Below are positions 14,110 to 21,207 of a DNA stretch of 21,446 bases, in pieces (the first letter of the stretch is position 1; every line of letters begins with the position of its first letter). The translations under genes and the position numbers were made by a program. Under the pieces are notes generated by a model. The model saw only the letters and a program-made list of their open reading frames with translations, did no database searches and was not told where the DNA came from. This stretch comes from Oscillospiraceae bacterium. Lineage in GTDB: Bacteria; Bacillota; Clostridia; Oscillospirales; Ruminococcaceae. The stretch is taken from positions 1 to 21,446 of the forward strand of contig RKCM01000040.1 of assembly GCA_014858325.1 (NCBI GenBank). The letters are read 5' to 3'.

Positions 14110-14928
14110 ATGAAATTCAACAAGGTAACGGCTGTCTGGTTCAGCCCCACAGGCAACACCCGCAAGGTGGTCCAGACCGTCGCCGACACGCTGGCCGCGG
14201 CGCTTCAGCTGCCCCGCGCCGACGTGGACCTCACTCTCCCTGTAGGCCGGGGTGAGGCGCACTCCTTCGGCCCCGAAGATCTGGTCGTCTTCGGCACGCC
14301 GACCTACGCCGGGCGCATCCCCAACAAGATGCAGCCCACGTTTGCCGCCCAGTTCCACGGCGAGGGTACCGCCGCCGTGGCCCTTGCGCTGTATGGCAAC
14401 CGCAGCTTCCAGGACGCCCTGTCCGAGCTGAACGGCCTGCTGCGGGAGAACGGCTTTGTCACCGTCGGCGGCGCGTCCGTCGTCAGCGAGCACGTCTTCT
14501 CGGATAAGCTGGCACAGGGACGCCCCAACGCGGACGACCTCGCCGCCCTGACCGATTTTGCACAGCAGCTGGCAGAACGGTTGAAAACTTCGGACGTCCT
14601 CACCCCGGTCGCCGTCCCCGGCAACGACCCGGTGGGCCCCTACTACACACCTCTGGGCGTGGACGGCCAGCCCGCCAAGTTTTTGAAGGCTACCCCCAAG
14701 ACCACCGACGCCTGCACCAACTGCGGCAAATGCGCCGCCGTCTGCCCCATGGGCAGCATCCCGGCCGATGCTCCCCGCACCGTGACGGGCATCTGCATCA
14801 AATGCCAGGCCTGCATCAAGGTCTGCCCCCAGCACGCCAAATACTTTGACGACGCTGCCTTCCTCTCCCACGTGGCCATGTTGGAGAAGAACTACTCGGC
14901 ACGGCAGGAAAACGGTTTTTATCTGTAA
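14110..14928 (+). CDS. EFR1-type flavodoxin/ferredoxin fusion protein
   Basis: The protein is 272 residues long. Its N-terminal domain is flavodoxin-like, with the FMN phosphate loop FSPTGNTRK at residues 11-19 and FGTPTYAGRIPNK at 61-73. The C-terminal domain is a two-cluster ferredoxin: C202, C205, C208 and C212 for one [4Fe-4S] cluster and C229, C232, C235 and C239 for the other, each followed by proline after the fourth cysteine. This is the layout named EFR1 in clostridia. Such a protein should carry low-potential electrons in the cytoplasm. GGAGG lies eight bases before the ATG. It closes the short unit that starts with the IclR regulator. HgdC needs a reduced ferredoxin or flavodoxin, so a role as its donor is attractive but not shown. 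Confidence 0.9.
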   Translation: MKFNKVTAVWFSPTGNTRKVVQTVADTLAAALQLPRADVDLTLPVGRGEAHSFGPEDLVVFGTPTYAGRIPNKMQPTFAAQFHGEGTAAVALALYGNRSFQDALSELNGLLRENGFVTVGGASVVSEHVFSDKLAQGRPNADDLAALTDFAQQLAERLKTSDVLTPVAVPGNDPVGPYYTPLGVDGQPAKFLKATPKTTDACTNCGKCAAVCPMGSIPADAPRTVTGICIKCQACIKVCPQHAKYFDDAAFLSHVAMLEKNYSARQENGFYL

Positions 14929-14940
14929 GCAACGCTTTTC

Positions 14941-14970
14941 GGGCACCTGTATCTTGCAGGTGCCCTTTTT
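14941..14970 (+). terminator. Terminator after the EFR1 gene
   Basis: GGGCACCTG at 14941-14949 pairs perfectly with CAGGTGCCC at 14957-14965 and is followed by five T. It begins about a dozen bases after the stop codon. Confidence 0.93.
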
Positions 14971-15083
14971 GCATAAATTGATGGATCTTGCTGTTTTGCT
15001 ACGCGGGTGCGAGGACGATTCCATATGGATCTCTTACAGGGCGATTCCACGATAGTCTGTGTGACCGTCCTACTTTCTTTCGC

Positions 15084-15111
15084 TTGTATCCTCACTCAAA
15101 CATGATATAAT
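15084..15111 (+). promoter_or_regulatory. Promoter of the HipA-like kinase gene
   Basis: TTGTAT at 15084-15089 and a perfect TATAAT at 15106-15111 are 16 bases apart. The rest of the 14971-15132 spacer shows no gene and no clear repeat beyond two copies of CGATTCCA. Confidence 0.65.
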
Positions 15112-15132
15112 GGAGCAAAGGAGCGTGATACC

Positions 15133-15945
15133 ATGAGCCCAATCGAAGTCCCTGCAAAAATCCAGTTGGTCGAAAAGCGTGAAACACGGACGAGCCGTGG
15201 AATGCTCTCAAAGGGCTGGTATCAGGTAGACAACCAGCTTGTCATGGTCAAGGGCAACTCCATCACAGAGGCCGGAACCGCTGGGTATGAGCCGTATTCT
15301 GAGGCGATGGCCTCGCTGATTGCACAGGTTCTGGGTCTGCCTCATGTGGAATACGCCCTGATGCCTGCCAAACTCTTTCCCGACATTCAGACCTATTCCT
15401 GCGATGTGGTCAGCGTCTGCCCCAAGTTCACAACGGACGATGAACAGCTGTATCATTTTGCAGACTTGGCTGATGCCCATTTCCTTGCCAGCGGTCAGGC
15501 CGCTTCACCGGAGGCACTGTTTCAGTATGCGGTAGAATTGTATGGCAAGAAGTGGCTCTATCAAATGTTGGCGTTCGATGCCTTTATCGGCAACGAAGAC
15601 CGCCACGAGAACAACTTTGATGTGATTGTTCGAGATGGAAAAAATTATGCTCCACCGATTTATGACAATGGCGGCAGTCTGCTTGCGTGGGCAACCGACG
15701 AAGAATTGACTGACACGAAACTCCGTTATCAGTTCGACAAAGCCAAACCGTTCCGCAGCCATCACGCCCAGCAGATCAAGCTGATCGATGAGCCTGTGCT
15801 GCCTGTGGGTGATCTGGATGCGCTGTATCAGGAAATCATTCAATCTATTTCGCCTATTCTTGCATTGTTGAGCGAAAAAAGAGCATCTGCGATCCGTCAA
15901 TACCTAAAATACCGTCTGCACTACCTGAAAGCCGCCATGGGGTGA
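15133..15945 (+). CDS. HipA-like protein kinase domain protein
   Basis: This 270-residue protein has the core of the HipA C-terminal kinase fold without the N-terminal HipA domain. The probable ATP-binding lysine is K40 in VMVKGN. An acidic helix follows (YSEAMASLIAQVLGLP, 55-70). The catalytic loop FIGNEDRHENNF spans residues 151-162, with D156 as the likely catalytic base and N160/N161 as metal ligand. The activation-segment aspartate is D178 in PPIYDNGGSL. The length and layout resemble small HipA-like or CtkA-like kinases. No HipB-type DNA-binding antitoxin is next to it; instead a 128-residue protein starts four bases after its stop. GGAG lies nine bases before the ATG. By eye, codons are less GC-rich than in the flanking genes, suggesting acquisition by transfer. 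Toxin activity is possible but not established. Confidence 0.82.
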   Translation: MSPIEVPAKIQLVEKRETRTSRGMLSKGWYQVDNQLVMVKGNSITEAGTAGYEPYSEAMASLIAQVLGLPHVEYALMPAKLFPDIQTYSCDVVSVCPKFTTDDEQLYHFADLADAHFLASGQAASPEALFQYAVELYGKKWLYQMLAFDAFIGNEDRHENNFDVIVRDGKNYAPPIYDNGGSLLAWATDEELTDTKLRYQFDKAKPFRSHHAQQIKLIDEPVLPVGDLDALYQEIIQSISPILALLSEKRASAIRQYLKYRLHYLKAAMG

Positions 15946-15949
15946 TAAA

Positions 15950-16336
15950 ATGGCCTATCTGAAATTGATGATGGATGAAAAAGAAATCGCACACCTAAGC
16001 GAAGATGGGCAGTATCTTTGCGCCAATGAAGACGTTCCGCAGTATCACCTTCCTTTGAACCTTTTTATTGGAGACAAACGCAAAGTGCCGCTAGTCGATG
16101 TGGTGGTTTGGGCAAAGAAGCGTATTTTTCCGAAAAATCGGATGGACTGCAAGGAAATTCTGAAAATGATGGGTCTGCCGGACTACAATGCGTGGGAAAT
16201 CGTCAAGCGCACCAACGCCTGCCTGATGGAAGACCCCTATTGGCTGCGATTCAGCGAAGAGGAAACCTTTGAGGACACCACGCGCGGACGAGCCAGAAGA
16301 ATCATGAATGAGAATCGGAAAACCAGTTACTGTTAA
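15950..16336 (+). CDS. Hypothetical protein paired with the HipA-like kinase
   Basis: The product has 128 residues, is soluble, and has no signal peptide or membrane segment. I do not recognise a named domain. The middle part (about residues 50-105) has basic and aromatic residues with the phrases VVWAKKRIFPKNR, CKEILKMMGL and NAWEIVKRTNACLMEDPYW, which to me resemble segments seen beside or inside HipA-like proteins of Firmicutes. It may be the detached non-kinase part of such a protein, a partner or an antitoxin. It begins four bases after the kinase stop, with GGGGTGA as a poor ribosome site, so its translation is probably coupled to the kinase. A strong terminator follows immediately. Function is unknown. 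Confidence 0.7.
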   Translation: MAYLKLMMDEKEIAHLSEDGQYLCANEDVPQYHLPLNLFIGDKRKVPLVDVVVWAKKRIFPKNRMDCKEILKMMGLPDYNAWEIVKRTNACLMEDPYWLRFSEEETFEDTTRGRARRIMNENRKTSYC

Positions 16337-16384
16337 AAAGCCAAATCTCACCGTACATCCTGTACTGTGAGATTTGGCTTTTTT
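16335..16384 (+). terminator. Terminator after the kinase pair
   Basis: A 17-base A-rich to GC stem (AAAAAGCCAAATCTCAC with its complement) encloses a further GTACA/TGTAC pairing and ends in six T. It overlaps the stop of the 128-residue protein. Confidence 0.94.
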
Positions 16385-16453
16385 CTTAAGCAATGCAAAC
16401 GTATCCGTCGGATGTAGTTCAAGGGTTCGGGATTTCCCAACAAGCATTTTGAA

Positions 16454-16482
16454 TTGCAAAATGTTTTTTCGGTTGCTATACT
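16454..16482 (+). promoter_or_regulatory. Promoter of the alpha/beta hydrolase gene
   Basis: TTGCAA at 16454-16459 and TATACT at 16477-16482 are separated by 17 bases. The start would be near 16489, leaving a leader of about 29 bases with GGGAGGA. Confidence 0.6.
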
Positions 16483-16517
16483 GTGCTTATCAAAGTTTTT
16501 TTCGGGAGGATGCCGCT

Positions 16518-17201
16518 GTGACTGCACAAATAATGCAAATCGAGAACAGACTTTGCCGCATTTACGGCGAAACCCATGCAGAATACCTGCTGCTCCAAAT
16601 GACCGGCGAGCACGAGCTGCAAAACATGGAAAGCGAGGTTGCCGCTATTGCACAGAGTGCGCACCACTTTCTGTTTACGGCCGTGCCCGTGGAAAGCTGG
16701 AACGATGCACTTTCTCCGTGGGAAGCCCCTGCGGTGTGGGGAAAGCAAGGTTTCGGCGGAAAGGCTGCGGACACCCTGCGCTTTCTGACAGAGCGGGTCA
16801 TTCCCACGCTGAAGCAACAGTTCAGTCTCCCGGAAAACGTCAAAATCATTCTGGGCGGCTATTCATTGGCGGGATTGTTTGCTCTGTGGGCATCCACCCA
16901 GACAAATCTGTTCTGCGGTGTCGCCGCCGCATCGCCCTCGGTGTGGTTTCCGGGCTGGATGGAGTTTGAACAGCAGCACCCCATACAGGCGCATCACATT
17001 TATCTGAGCCTTGGCGACAAGGAAGAACGCACAAAAAACATCGTCATGGCTGTGGTGGGCGATCACATCCGTACCCTGCACAGCCAACTTACAGCGCGTG
17101 GGGTAGACTGCACCCTTGAATGGAACAGCGGCGGGCATTTCAAAGATGCCGACCTGCGCACGGCGAAAGCCTTTCAGTGGGCGATGGGGGAACACACATG
17201 A
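16518..17201 (+). CDS. Alpha/beta-hydrolase fold esterase-like protein
   Basis: I place the start at the GTG at 16518, seven bases after GGGAGGA, giving 227 residues. An upstream in-frame ATG at 16374 would lie inside the preceding terminator and ahead of the promoter, so it is rejected. The nucleophile elbow GGYSLAGL puts the serine at residue 116. A likely acid is D167 in LSLGDKEER, and a likely catalytic histidine is H207 in GGHF. The order Ser-Asp-His and the segment VAAASPSVWFPGW resemble the Fes/esterase D-like branch of hydrolases. It is probably cytoplasmic, as no signal peptide is visible. Its substrate is unknown. Its stop overlaps the ATG of a truncated DUF188 reading frame, so the two once formed an operon. 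Confidence 0.82.
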   Translation: MTAQIMQIENRLCRIYGETHAEYLLLQMTGEHELQNMESEVAAIAQSAHHFLFTAVPVESWNDALSPWEAPAVWGKQGFGGKAADTLRFLTERVIPTLKQQFSLPENVKIILGGYSLAGLFALWASTQTNLFCGVAAASPSVWFPGWMEFEQQHPIQAHHIYLSLGDKEERTKNIVMAVVGDHIRTLHSQLTARGVDCTLEWNSGGHFKDADLRTAKAFQWAMGEHT

Positions 17202-17287
17202 CCATTTTGATTGATGCAGACGGCTGCCCGGAGGACTTTCCCGTCGCGGCAGAAGCGCGCAAAAGAAAAAGTCGCAGATTCGTTTGA
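17198..17287 (+). pseudogene. Truncated start of a DUF188 (YaiI/YqxD-type) gene
   Basis: The ATG overlaps the hydrolase stop codon (ATGA) and opens a 29-residue frame beginning MTILIDADGCP, the typical N terminus of the DUF188 family (about 150 residues when complete). After the first 11 residues the sequence no longer fits and becomes basic, and the frame stops inside the tRNA-Ser terminator hairpin. The rest of the gene is absent from the window. This looks like a deletion or recombination junction between about 17228 and 17269. Confidence 0.65.
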
Positions 17288-17297
17288 ATCTGCGACT
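17262..17297 (-). terminator. Terminator of tRNA-Ser
   Basis: A perfect 12-13 bp stem around a four-base loop (about 17269-17297) is followed on the minus strand by TTTTTCTTTT. It lies just beyond the tRNA 3' end. Confidence 0.9.
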
Positions 17298-17299
17298 TC

Positions 17300-17390
17300 T
17301 GGCGGAGATGGTGGGATTCGAACCCACGTGCCCGGTTAAGGACAAAACGATTTCGAGTCGTTCTCGTTACGACCACTTCGATACATCTCC
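17300..17390 (-). tRNA. tRNA-Ser, anticodon CGA
   Basis: On the minus strand the seven-base acceptor stem GGAGATG pairs fully with CATCTCC, and the CCA end is encoded (17302-17300). The anticodon stem is AACGA/TCGTT with loop CTCGAAA, giving anticodon CGA for UCG. A long variable arm (GTCC/GGGC stem) marks a class II serine tRNA. The T arm GTGGG-TTCGAAT-CCCAC is perfect. A strong promoter lies upstream at 17452-17480 and a terminator follows. Confidence 0.97.
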
Positions 17391-17451
17391 ATATTCTCTT
17401 TTGCGGGGCGGGGTGTCTGGAGCATTCCTTGCACACTGTCCAAGCTTATTT

Positions 17452-17480
17452 ATTATAGCAAAAACTCCGCCTGCCGTCAA
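17452..17480 (-). promoter_or_regulatory. Promoter of tRNA-Ser
   Basis: On the minus strand TTGACG (17480-17475) and a perfect TATAAT (17457-17452) are 17 bases apart. The promoter is partly inside an inverted repeat, ACTCCGCC at 17464-17471 and GGCGGAGT at 17493-17500. Confidence 0.85.
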
Positions 17481-17502
17481 CCAGTTTTCGGGGGCGGAGT
17501 CC

Positions 17503-17531
17503 TTGTTTCGGGCGCGCGGGCGTGATACAAT
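17503..17531 (+). promoter_or_regulatory. Promoter of the MATE transporter gene
   Basis: TTGTTT at 17503-17508 and TACAAT at 17526-17531 are 17 bases apart. The start would be near 17538, leaving a leader of about 100 bases before the ATG. It is back to back with the tRNA-Ser promoter. Confidence 0.6.
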
Positions 17532-17637
17532 ATTCTCAGCGGCTCTTGCAGGATGCGGCAAAAAACGGGGCATCCGGGCGCGCTTTTGTTTTACCAGCAG
17601 CGCTATTGCAGAGCGATTTTACAAAAAGGAGAATCTC

Positions 17638-19005
17638 ATGGCACAACCGAAACAGGATATGGGCAGCGGGAACGTCAAAAAGCTGCTGCTTCAGCTCATG
17701 ATCCCGGCCGTGGTAGCGCAGGTGGTCAATCTTTTATACAACATCGTGGACCGCATTTACATCGGCCACATTGAGGGCATCGGCGCGGCGGCGCTGACGG
17801 GCGTGGGGCTGTTTGCCCCCATCCTGATGCTGCTGAACGCCTTTGCCATGCTCATTGGCGCGGGCGGCGCGCCCCGCACGGCCATCGCGCTGGGGCAGGG
17901 CCACAAAGAGGAAGCCGAAAAGATCATCGGTAACAGCTTCACCATGCTGCTGTTCTTTGCCGCGGTACTGACGGCGGCCTTCTACGCGGCCGCGCCGGTG
18001 CTGCTGCGGCTGTTTGGCGCATCCGACGCCACGCTGCCCTACGCACTGGCCTACAGCCGCATCTACCTTTTAGGCTCCGTCTTCGTGCTGCTGGTGCTGG
18101 GCATGAACCCCTTCATCACGACGCAGGGCTTTGCCAAGACCAGCATGCTCACCACTGTCATCGGCGCAGTCATCAACATCATCCTTGACCCCATCCTGAT
18201 CTTTGGGTTCGGGATGGGCGTGCGGGGCGCGGCCATTGCCACCGTGCTCAGCCAGGCCGTGGGTGCCGTGTGGATCCTGCGCTTCCTCACCGGCAAAAAG
18301 ACCATCCTCCGGCTCCGCAGGCAGAATCTCCGTCCGCAGCGCCGGGTCATCCTGCCGGTGATGGCTCTGGGCATTTCGACTTTTGTGATGATGTCCACCG
18401 AGAGCCTGCTCTCCATCAGCTTCAGCTCCAGTCTGGCCCGTTACGGCGGCGACGTGGCGGTGGGTGCCATGACGGTCATCACCAGCGCAAACCAGCTGTG
18501 TACGCTGCCCATCCAGGGCATCTGTCAGGGCGGCCAGCCGGTGGTCAGCTTCAACTTCGGCGCCGGGAAAAAGCCCCGGGTCAAGGAGGCTTTCCGCTTC
18601 CTGCTGACCCTCTGCGCTGGCTACGCCACCCTGTTTTGGCTGCTGATGATGGCTGCACCAGGCCTTGTAGCAAGTATTTTCACCTCCGATACTGCCCTTA
18701 TCGAATACACCGCCTGGGCTATACGCATTTATATGGCAGGCATGTTTGCCATCGGCTTTCAAATCGCGTGCCAGCAAAGTTTTATGGCGCTGGGGCAGGC
18801 GAAGGTCAGCCTGCTGCTGGCCTGCCTGCGCAAGCTCATCCTGCTCATCCCTCTGATCTTCCTCCTGCCCCATATCCTGCCGGAGCCGGTGTTCGCCGTC
18901 TTCGTGGCCGAGCCTGTCAGCGACATTCTGGCGGCTTCCATCACCGTCATCACCTTCCTGTCGCGGTTTGATAAGATTTTGGACCACGGAGCAGAAACCG
19001 TCTGA
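17638..19005 (+). CDS. MATE-family multidrug efflux transporter
   Basis: The 455-residue protein has about twelve membrane segments in two similar halves, as in MATE exporters that use Na+ or H+ to expel cationic drugs. N-terminal family features are LMIPAVVAQVVNLLYNIVDRIYIGH (read as two adjacent motifs at about residues 20-44) and GAGGAPRTAIALGQG near residue 75. The second half repeats the pattern with GICQGGQPVVSFNFGAGK. It most resembles MepA/DinF-like clostridial members. The ATG at 17638 is fixed by AAGGAG six bases upstream; a longer in-frame extension would run across the tRNA gene and is not credible. It has its own promoter and terminator and appears monocistronic. The substrate cannot be told from sequence. 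Confidence 0.92.
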   Translation: MAQPKQDMGSGNVKKLLLQLMIPAVVAQVVNLLYNIVDRIYIGHIEGIGAAALTGVGLFAPILMLLNAFAMLIGAGGAPRTAIALGQGHKEEAEKIIGNSFTMLLFFAAVLTAAFYAAAPVLLRLFGASDATLPYALAYSRIYLLGSVFVLLVLGMNPFITTQGFAKTSMLTTVIGAVINIILDPILIFGFGMGVRGAAIATVLSQAVGAVWILRFLTGKKTILRLRRQNLRPQRRVILPVMALGISTFVMMSTESLLSISFSSSLARYGGDVAVGAMTVITSANQLCTLPIQGICQGGQPVVSFNFGAGKKPRVKEAFRFLLTLCAGYATLFWLLMMAAPGLVASIFTSDTALIEYTAWAIRIYMAGMFAIGFQIACQQSFMALGQAKVSLLLACLRKLILLIPLIFLLPHILPEPVFAVFVAEPVSDILAASITVITFLSRFDKILDHGAETV

Positions 19006-19010
19006 CCACA

Positions 19011-19050
19011 AAAAATGGAGTGCAGCGTTTGCCAGCTGCACTCCATTTTT
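19011..19050. terminator. Bidirectional terminator between the MATE gene and argF
   Basis: Sixteen bases at 19011-19026 pair perfectly with 19035-19050 around an eight-base loop. The A-run on one side and the T-run on the other let it serve both convergent genes. Confidence 0.93.
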
Positions 19051-19061
19051 TTGCTTTTCGC

Positions 19062-19979
19062 TTACAGTTTCCCCATCAGAATGGCCAGCACGGCTTTCTG
19101 GACGTGGAGGCGGTTCTCGGCCTCGTCGAAGATCTCATCGGCGTGCTGTTCAAAGACGGCGGAGGAGATCTCCTCCCCGCGGTGGGCGGGAAGGCAGTGG
19201 AGGACCATGGCGTCGGGCTTAGCGTTTTCCAGCAGCTTGCCGGTGAGCTGGAAGCCTGCGAAGTCCCGCAGGCGCTGCTCGGCGTCGGGCGTGCCGGGGG
19301 CGGAGTTGTTCCACACCGCCGTCACCACCACATCGGCGTCTTTCACACCCTCGGCGGGGTCGGTGGTGAGGTGGAACTTGTCGCCATACTGATGGGCGAA
19401 CGTCACCACGTCGGCGGCGGGGCGGTAATCCCGGGGGCAGACGCAGGTGACGTGCATGCCGGAGAGCAGGCCGCCCACGATGAGGCTGTTGGCCATGCTG
19501 CTGCCGTCGCCCACAAAGCAGAGCTTCTGCCCGGCCAGAGGGCCCCGGCGCTCCCGGATGGTCATGAGGTCGGCCAGCACCTGACAGGGGTGGGCGTAGT
19601 CCGTCAGGCCGTTGATGACGGGCACACCCGCCAGCTCAGCAAATTCTTCCAGATCGCACTGGCGGTAGGTACGCCAGACGATGCAATCGTAATAGCGGCC
19701 CAGCACCCGGGCGGTGTCCTTGAGGGGCTCGCCCCGGCCGGACTGCAGCTCGGTGGAGGCGTTCATGTAATGGCCAAGGCCGCCCAGCTGGTAGACGCCC
19801 ACCTCAAAGCTGGTGCGGGTGCGGGTGGACGCCTTGGAGAACATCAGCGCCACGCTTTTGCCCGCCAGCAGGGCAGGGGTACCCCCGGCTTTCTGCTGGG
19901 CCTTGAGCCGGTCGGCCACATCCAGGATGTGGGCCACCTCGCCGGGGGTGAGGCTGCTCAGTTTCAGCAGATGTTTCAT
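19062..19979 (-). CDS. argF: Ornithine carbamoyltransferase-family protein, altered substrate loop
   Basis: The protein (305 residues, usual length) belongs to the family that joins carbamoyl phosphate to ornithine to form citrulline. Carbamoyl-phosphate motifs are present: STRTRTSFE at 51-59, HPCQ at 130-133 and HCLPAHRGEE at 261-270. In place of the usual TDVW-x-SMG loop that contacts ornithine, this protein has TAVWNNSAPGTPDAE at about 220-234: the aspartate is an alanine and no SMG is present. The frame is intact. Its ATG overlaps the argD stop by four bases (ATGA), with GGAGGG upstream, so the genes are coupled. The context is arginine biosynthesis; a change in substrate (for example an acylated ornithine) or a lineage variant are both possible. 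I keep the symbol because the rest is a clear match. Confidence 0.88.
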   Translation of the reverse strand: MKHLLKLSSLTPGEVAHILDVADRLKAQQKAGGTPALLAGKSVALMFSKASTRTRTSFEVGVYQLGGLGHYMNASTELQSGRGEPLKDTARVLGRYYDCIVWRTYRQCDLEEFAELAGVPVINGLTDYAHPCQVLADLMTIRERRGPLAGQKLCFVGDGSSMANSLIVGGLLSGMHVTCVCPRDYRPAADVVTFAHQYGDKFHLTTDPAEGVKDADVVVTAVWNNSAPGTPDAEQRLRDFAGFQLTGKLLENAKPDAMVLHCLPAHRGEEISSAVFEQHADEIFDEAENRLHVQKAVLAILMGKL

Positions 19980-21181
19980 GCATTGCCCTCCGCAGCGGCC
20001 GGGTCCATCTCGGTCAGCACGCTGCCGAGGATCTCCAGCGCCAGATCCACATCGTGGGCCGTCAGGGTCAAAGGCGGCAGCAGGCGAAGACGGGTCTTGG
20101 CCGTCAGCACCAGCAGGCCCTTTTCGCGGCAGGCAGCCAGCACGTCGGCGGCCTGGATGCCCTCCAGAAACTCGATGCCCACCATCAGGCCGATGCCCGT
20201 GATGCTCTTGACACGGGGCAGCTTTGCCAGACCTGTGCGCAGCTGGACGGCCCGCTCGTTGACATTGGCGAGGAAGGCGTCGTCCAGCTTATCCAGGACC
20301 ACGTTGGCACCCGCGCAGACGACGGGGTTGCCGCCGAAGGTGGAGCCGTGGCTGCCGGGGCCCATGCCCGCAGCGACTTTTTCGTTCATCAGCACCGCGC
20401 CGATGGGCAGGCCGCCGCCCAGGCCCTTGGCGAGGGTGACGATATCCGGCTTGAGGCCGTAGTGCTCGCAGCAAAGGAAGGTGCCGGTGCGGCCCACGCC
20501 GGTCTGCACCTCATCCACGATGAGGACGAGGTCCTTTTCGTCGCAGAGGGCGCGCACGGCCTGCACATACTCGGGGTCCAGCGCCATGACGCCGCCCTCG
20601 CCCTGCACCAGCTCCAGCATGACGGCGCAGGTATGGCGGTCCACCAGCTCGGCAAGGGCGTGGATATCGCCCGCCTTGATGTACTGGAAGCCCTCATTGA
20701 AGGGGCCGAAGAACTGGTGGAAATTCTCCTGGCCGGTGGCGGTCAAGGTGGCGATGGTGCGGCCATGGAAGCTGTTGACCAGCGTGATGATTCCATCGCG
20801 GCCCTTGCCGTAGTGGTCGTAGCTGTACTTGCGGGCCATTTTGATGGCACCCTCGTTGGCCTCGGCACCCGAGTTGCCGAAGAAGACCTTATCCATGCCG
20901 GTGCGCTTGCACAGCTTTTTGGCCAGCTTGCCGCAGGGAGCGGTGTAGTAGAGGTTGGAGGTGTGCTGCAGCTTATGGGCCTGCTCGGACACGGCCTCGG
21001 CCCAGGTCAGATCGCAGTAGCCCAAGCTGTTGACGCCGATGCCGCTGGTAAAATCCAGATACTTCTGGCCCTCGGGGCCTTCGGCGTAAAGGCCGTGGCC
21101 TTTTTCCAGCACAATGGGGTTGCGGCCATAGGTATGCAGGACATAGTGATCGTCCCGCTTGATGACTTTTTCAGAATCCAT
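19976..21181 (-). CDS. argD: Acetylornithine aminotransferase
   Basis: ArgD is a PLP enzyme that converts N-acetylglutamate semialdehyde to N-acetylornithine with glutamate as amino donor. The 401 residues match the family. Visible motifs are FGNSGAEANEGAIKMAR at 101-117 (PLP phosphate), NSFHGRTIATL at 136-146, the aspartate D223 in IVDEVQTGVGRTG, and the PLP lysine K252 in TLAKGLGGG. GGGAGGG sits six to eight bases before the ATG. It overlaps argF by four bases and follows the 3' end of argB, as expected for an arginine cluster. A promoter right after argB suggests argDF can be transcribed separately. GABA or succinylornithine aminotransferases are similar, but the neighbours favour ArgD. 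Confidence 0.94.
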   Translation of the reverse strand: MDSEKVIKRDDHYVLHTYGRNPIVLEKGHGLYAEGPEGQKYLDFTSGIGVNSLGYCDLTWAEAVSEQAHKLQHTSNLYYTAPCGKLAKKLCKRTGMDKVFFGNSGAEANEGAIKMARKYSYDHYGKGRDGIITLVNSFHGRTIATLTATGQENFHQFFGPFNEGFQYIKAGDIHALAELVDRHTCAVMLELVQGEGGVMALDPEYVQAVRALCDEKDLVLIVDEVQTGVGRTGTFLCCEHYGLKPDIVTLAKGLGGGLPIGAVLMNEKVAAGMGPGSHGSTFGGNPVVCAGANVVLDKLDDAFLANVNERAVQLRTGLAKLPRVKSITGIGLMVGIEFLEGIQAADVLAACREKGLLVLTAKTRLRLLPPLTLTAHDVDLALEILGSVLTEMDPAAAEGNA

Positions 21182-21207
21182 AACGTTACCCTCCCAGCTT
21201 CAGTGAA

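Noticed and set aside
13561..15024. A 487-codon minus-strand frame opposite the thioesterase and EFR1 genes
   Set aside because: The plus-strand genes have clear motifs and ribosome sites. The minus frame runs through a terminator and has no family features.
16374..16517. An N-terminal extension of the hydrolase from an ATG at 16374
   Set aside because: That ATG lies in the preceding terminator stem and upstream of the predicted promoter; the GTG at 16518 has GGGAGGA at the right distance.
17284..17637. An N-terminal extension of the MATE protein
   Set aside because: It would translate across the tRNA-Ser gene and both promoters; the ATG at 17638 has a proper ribosome site.
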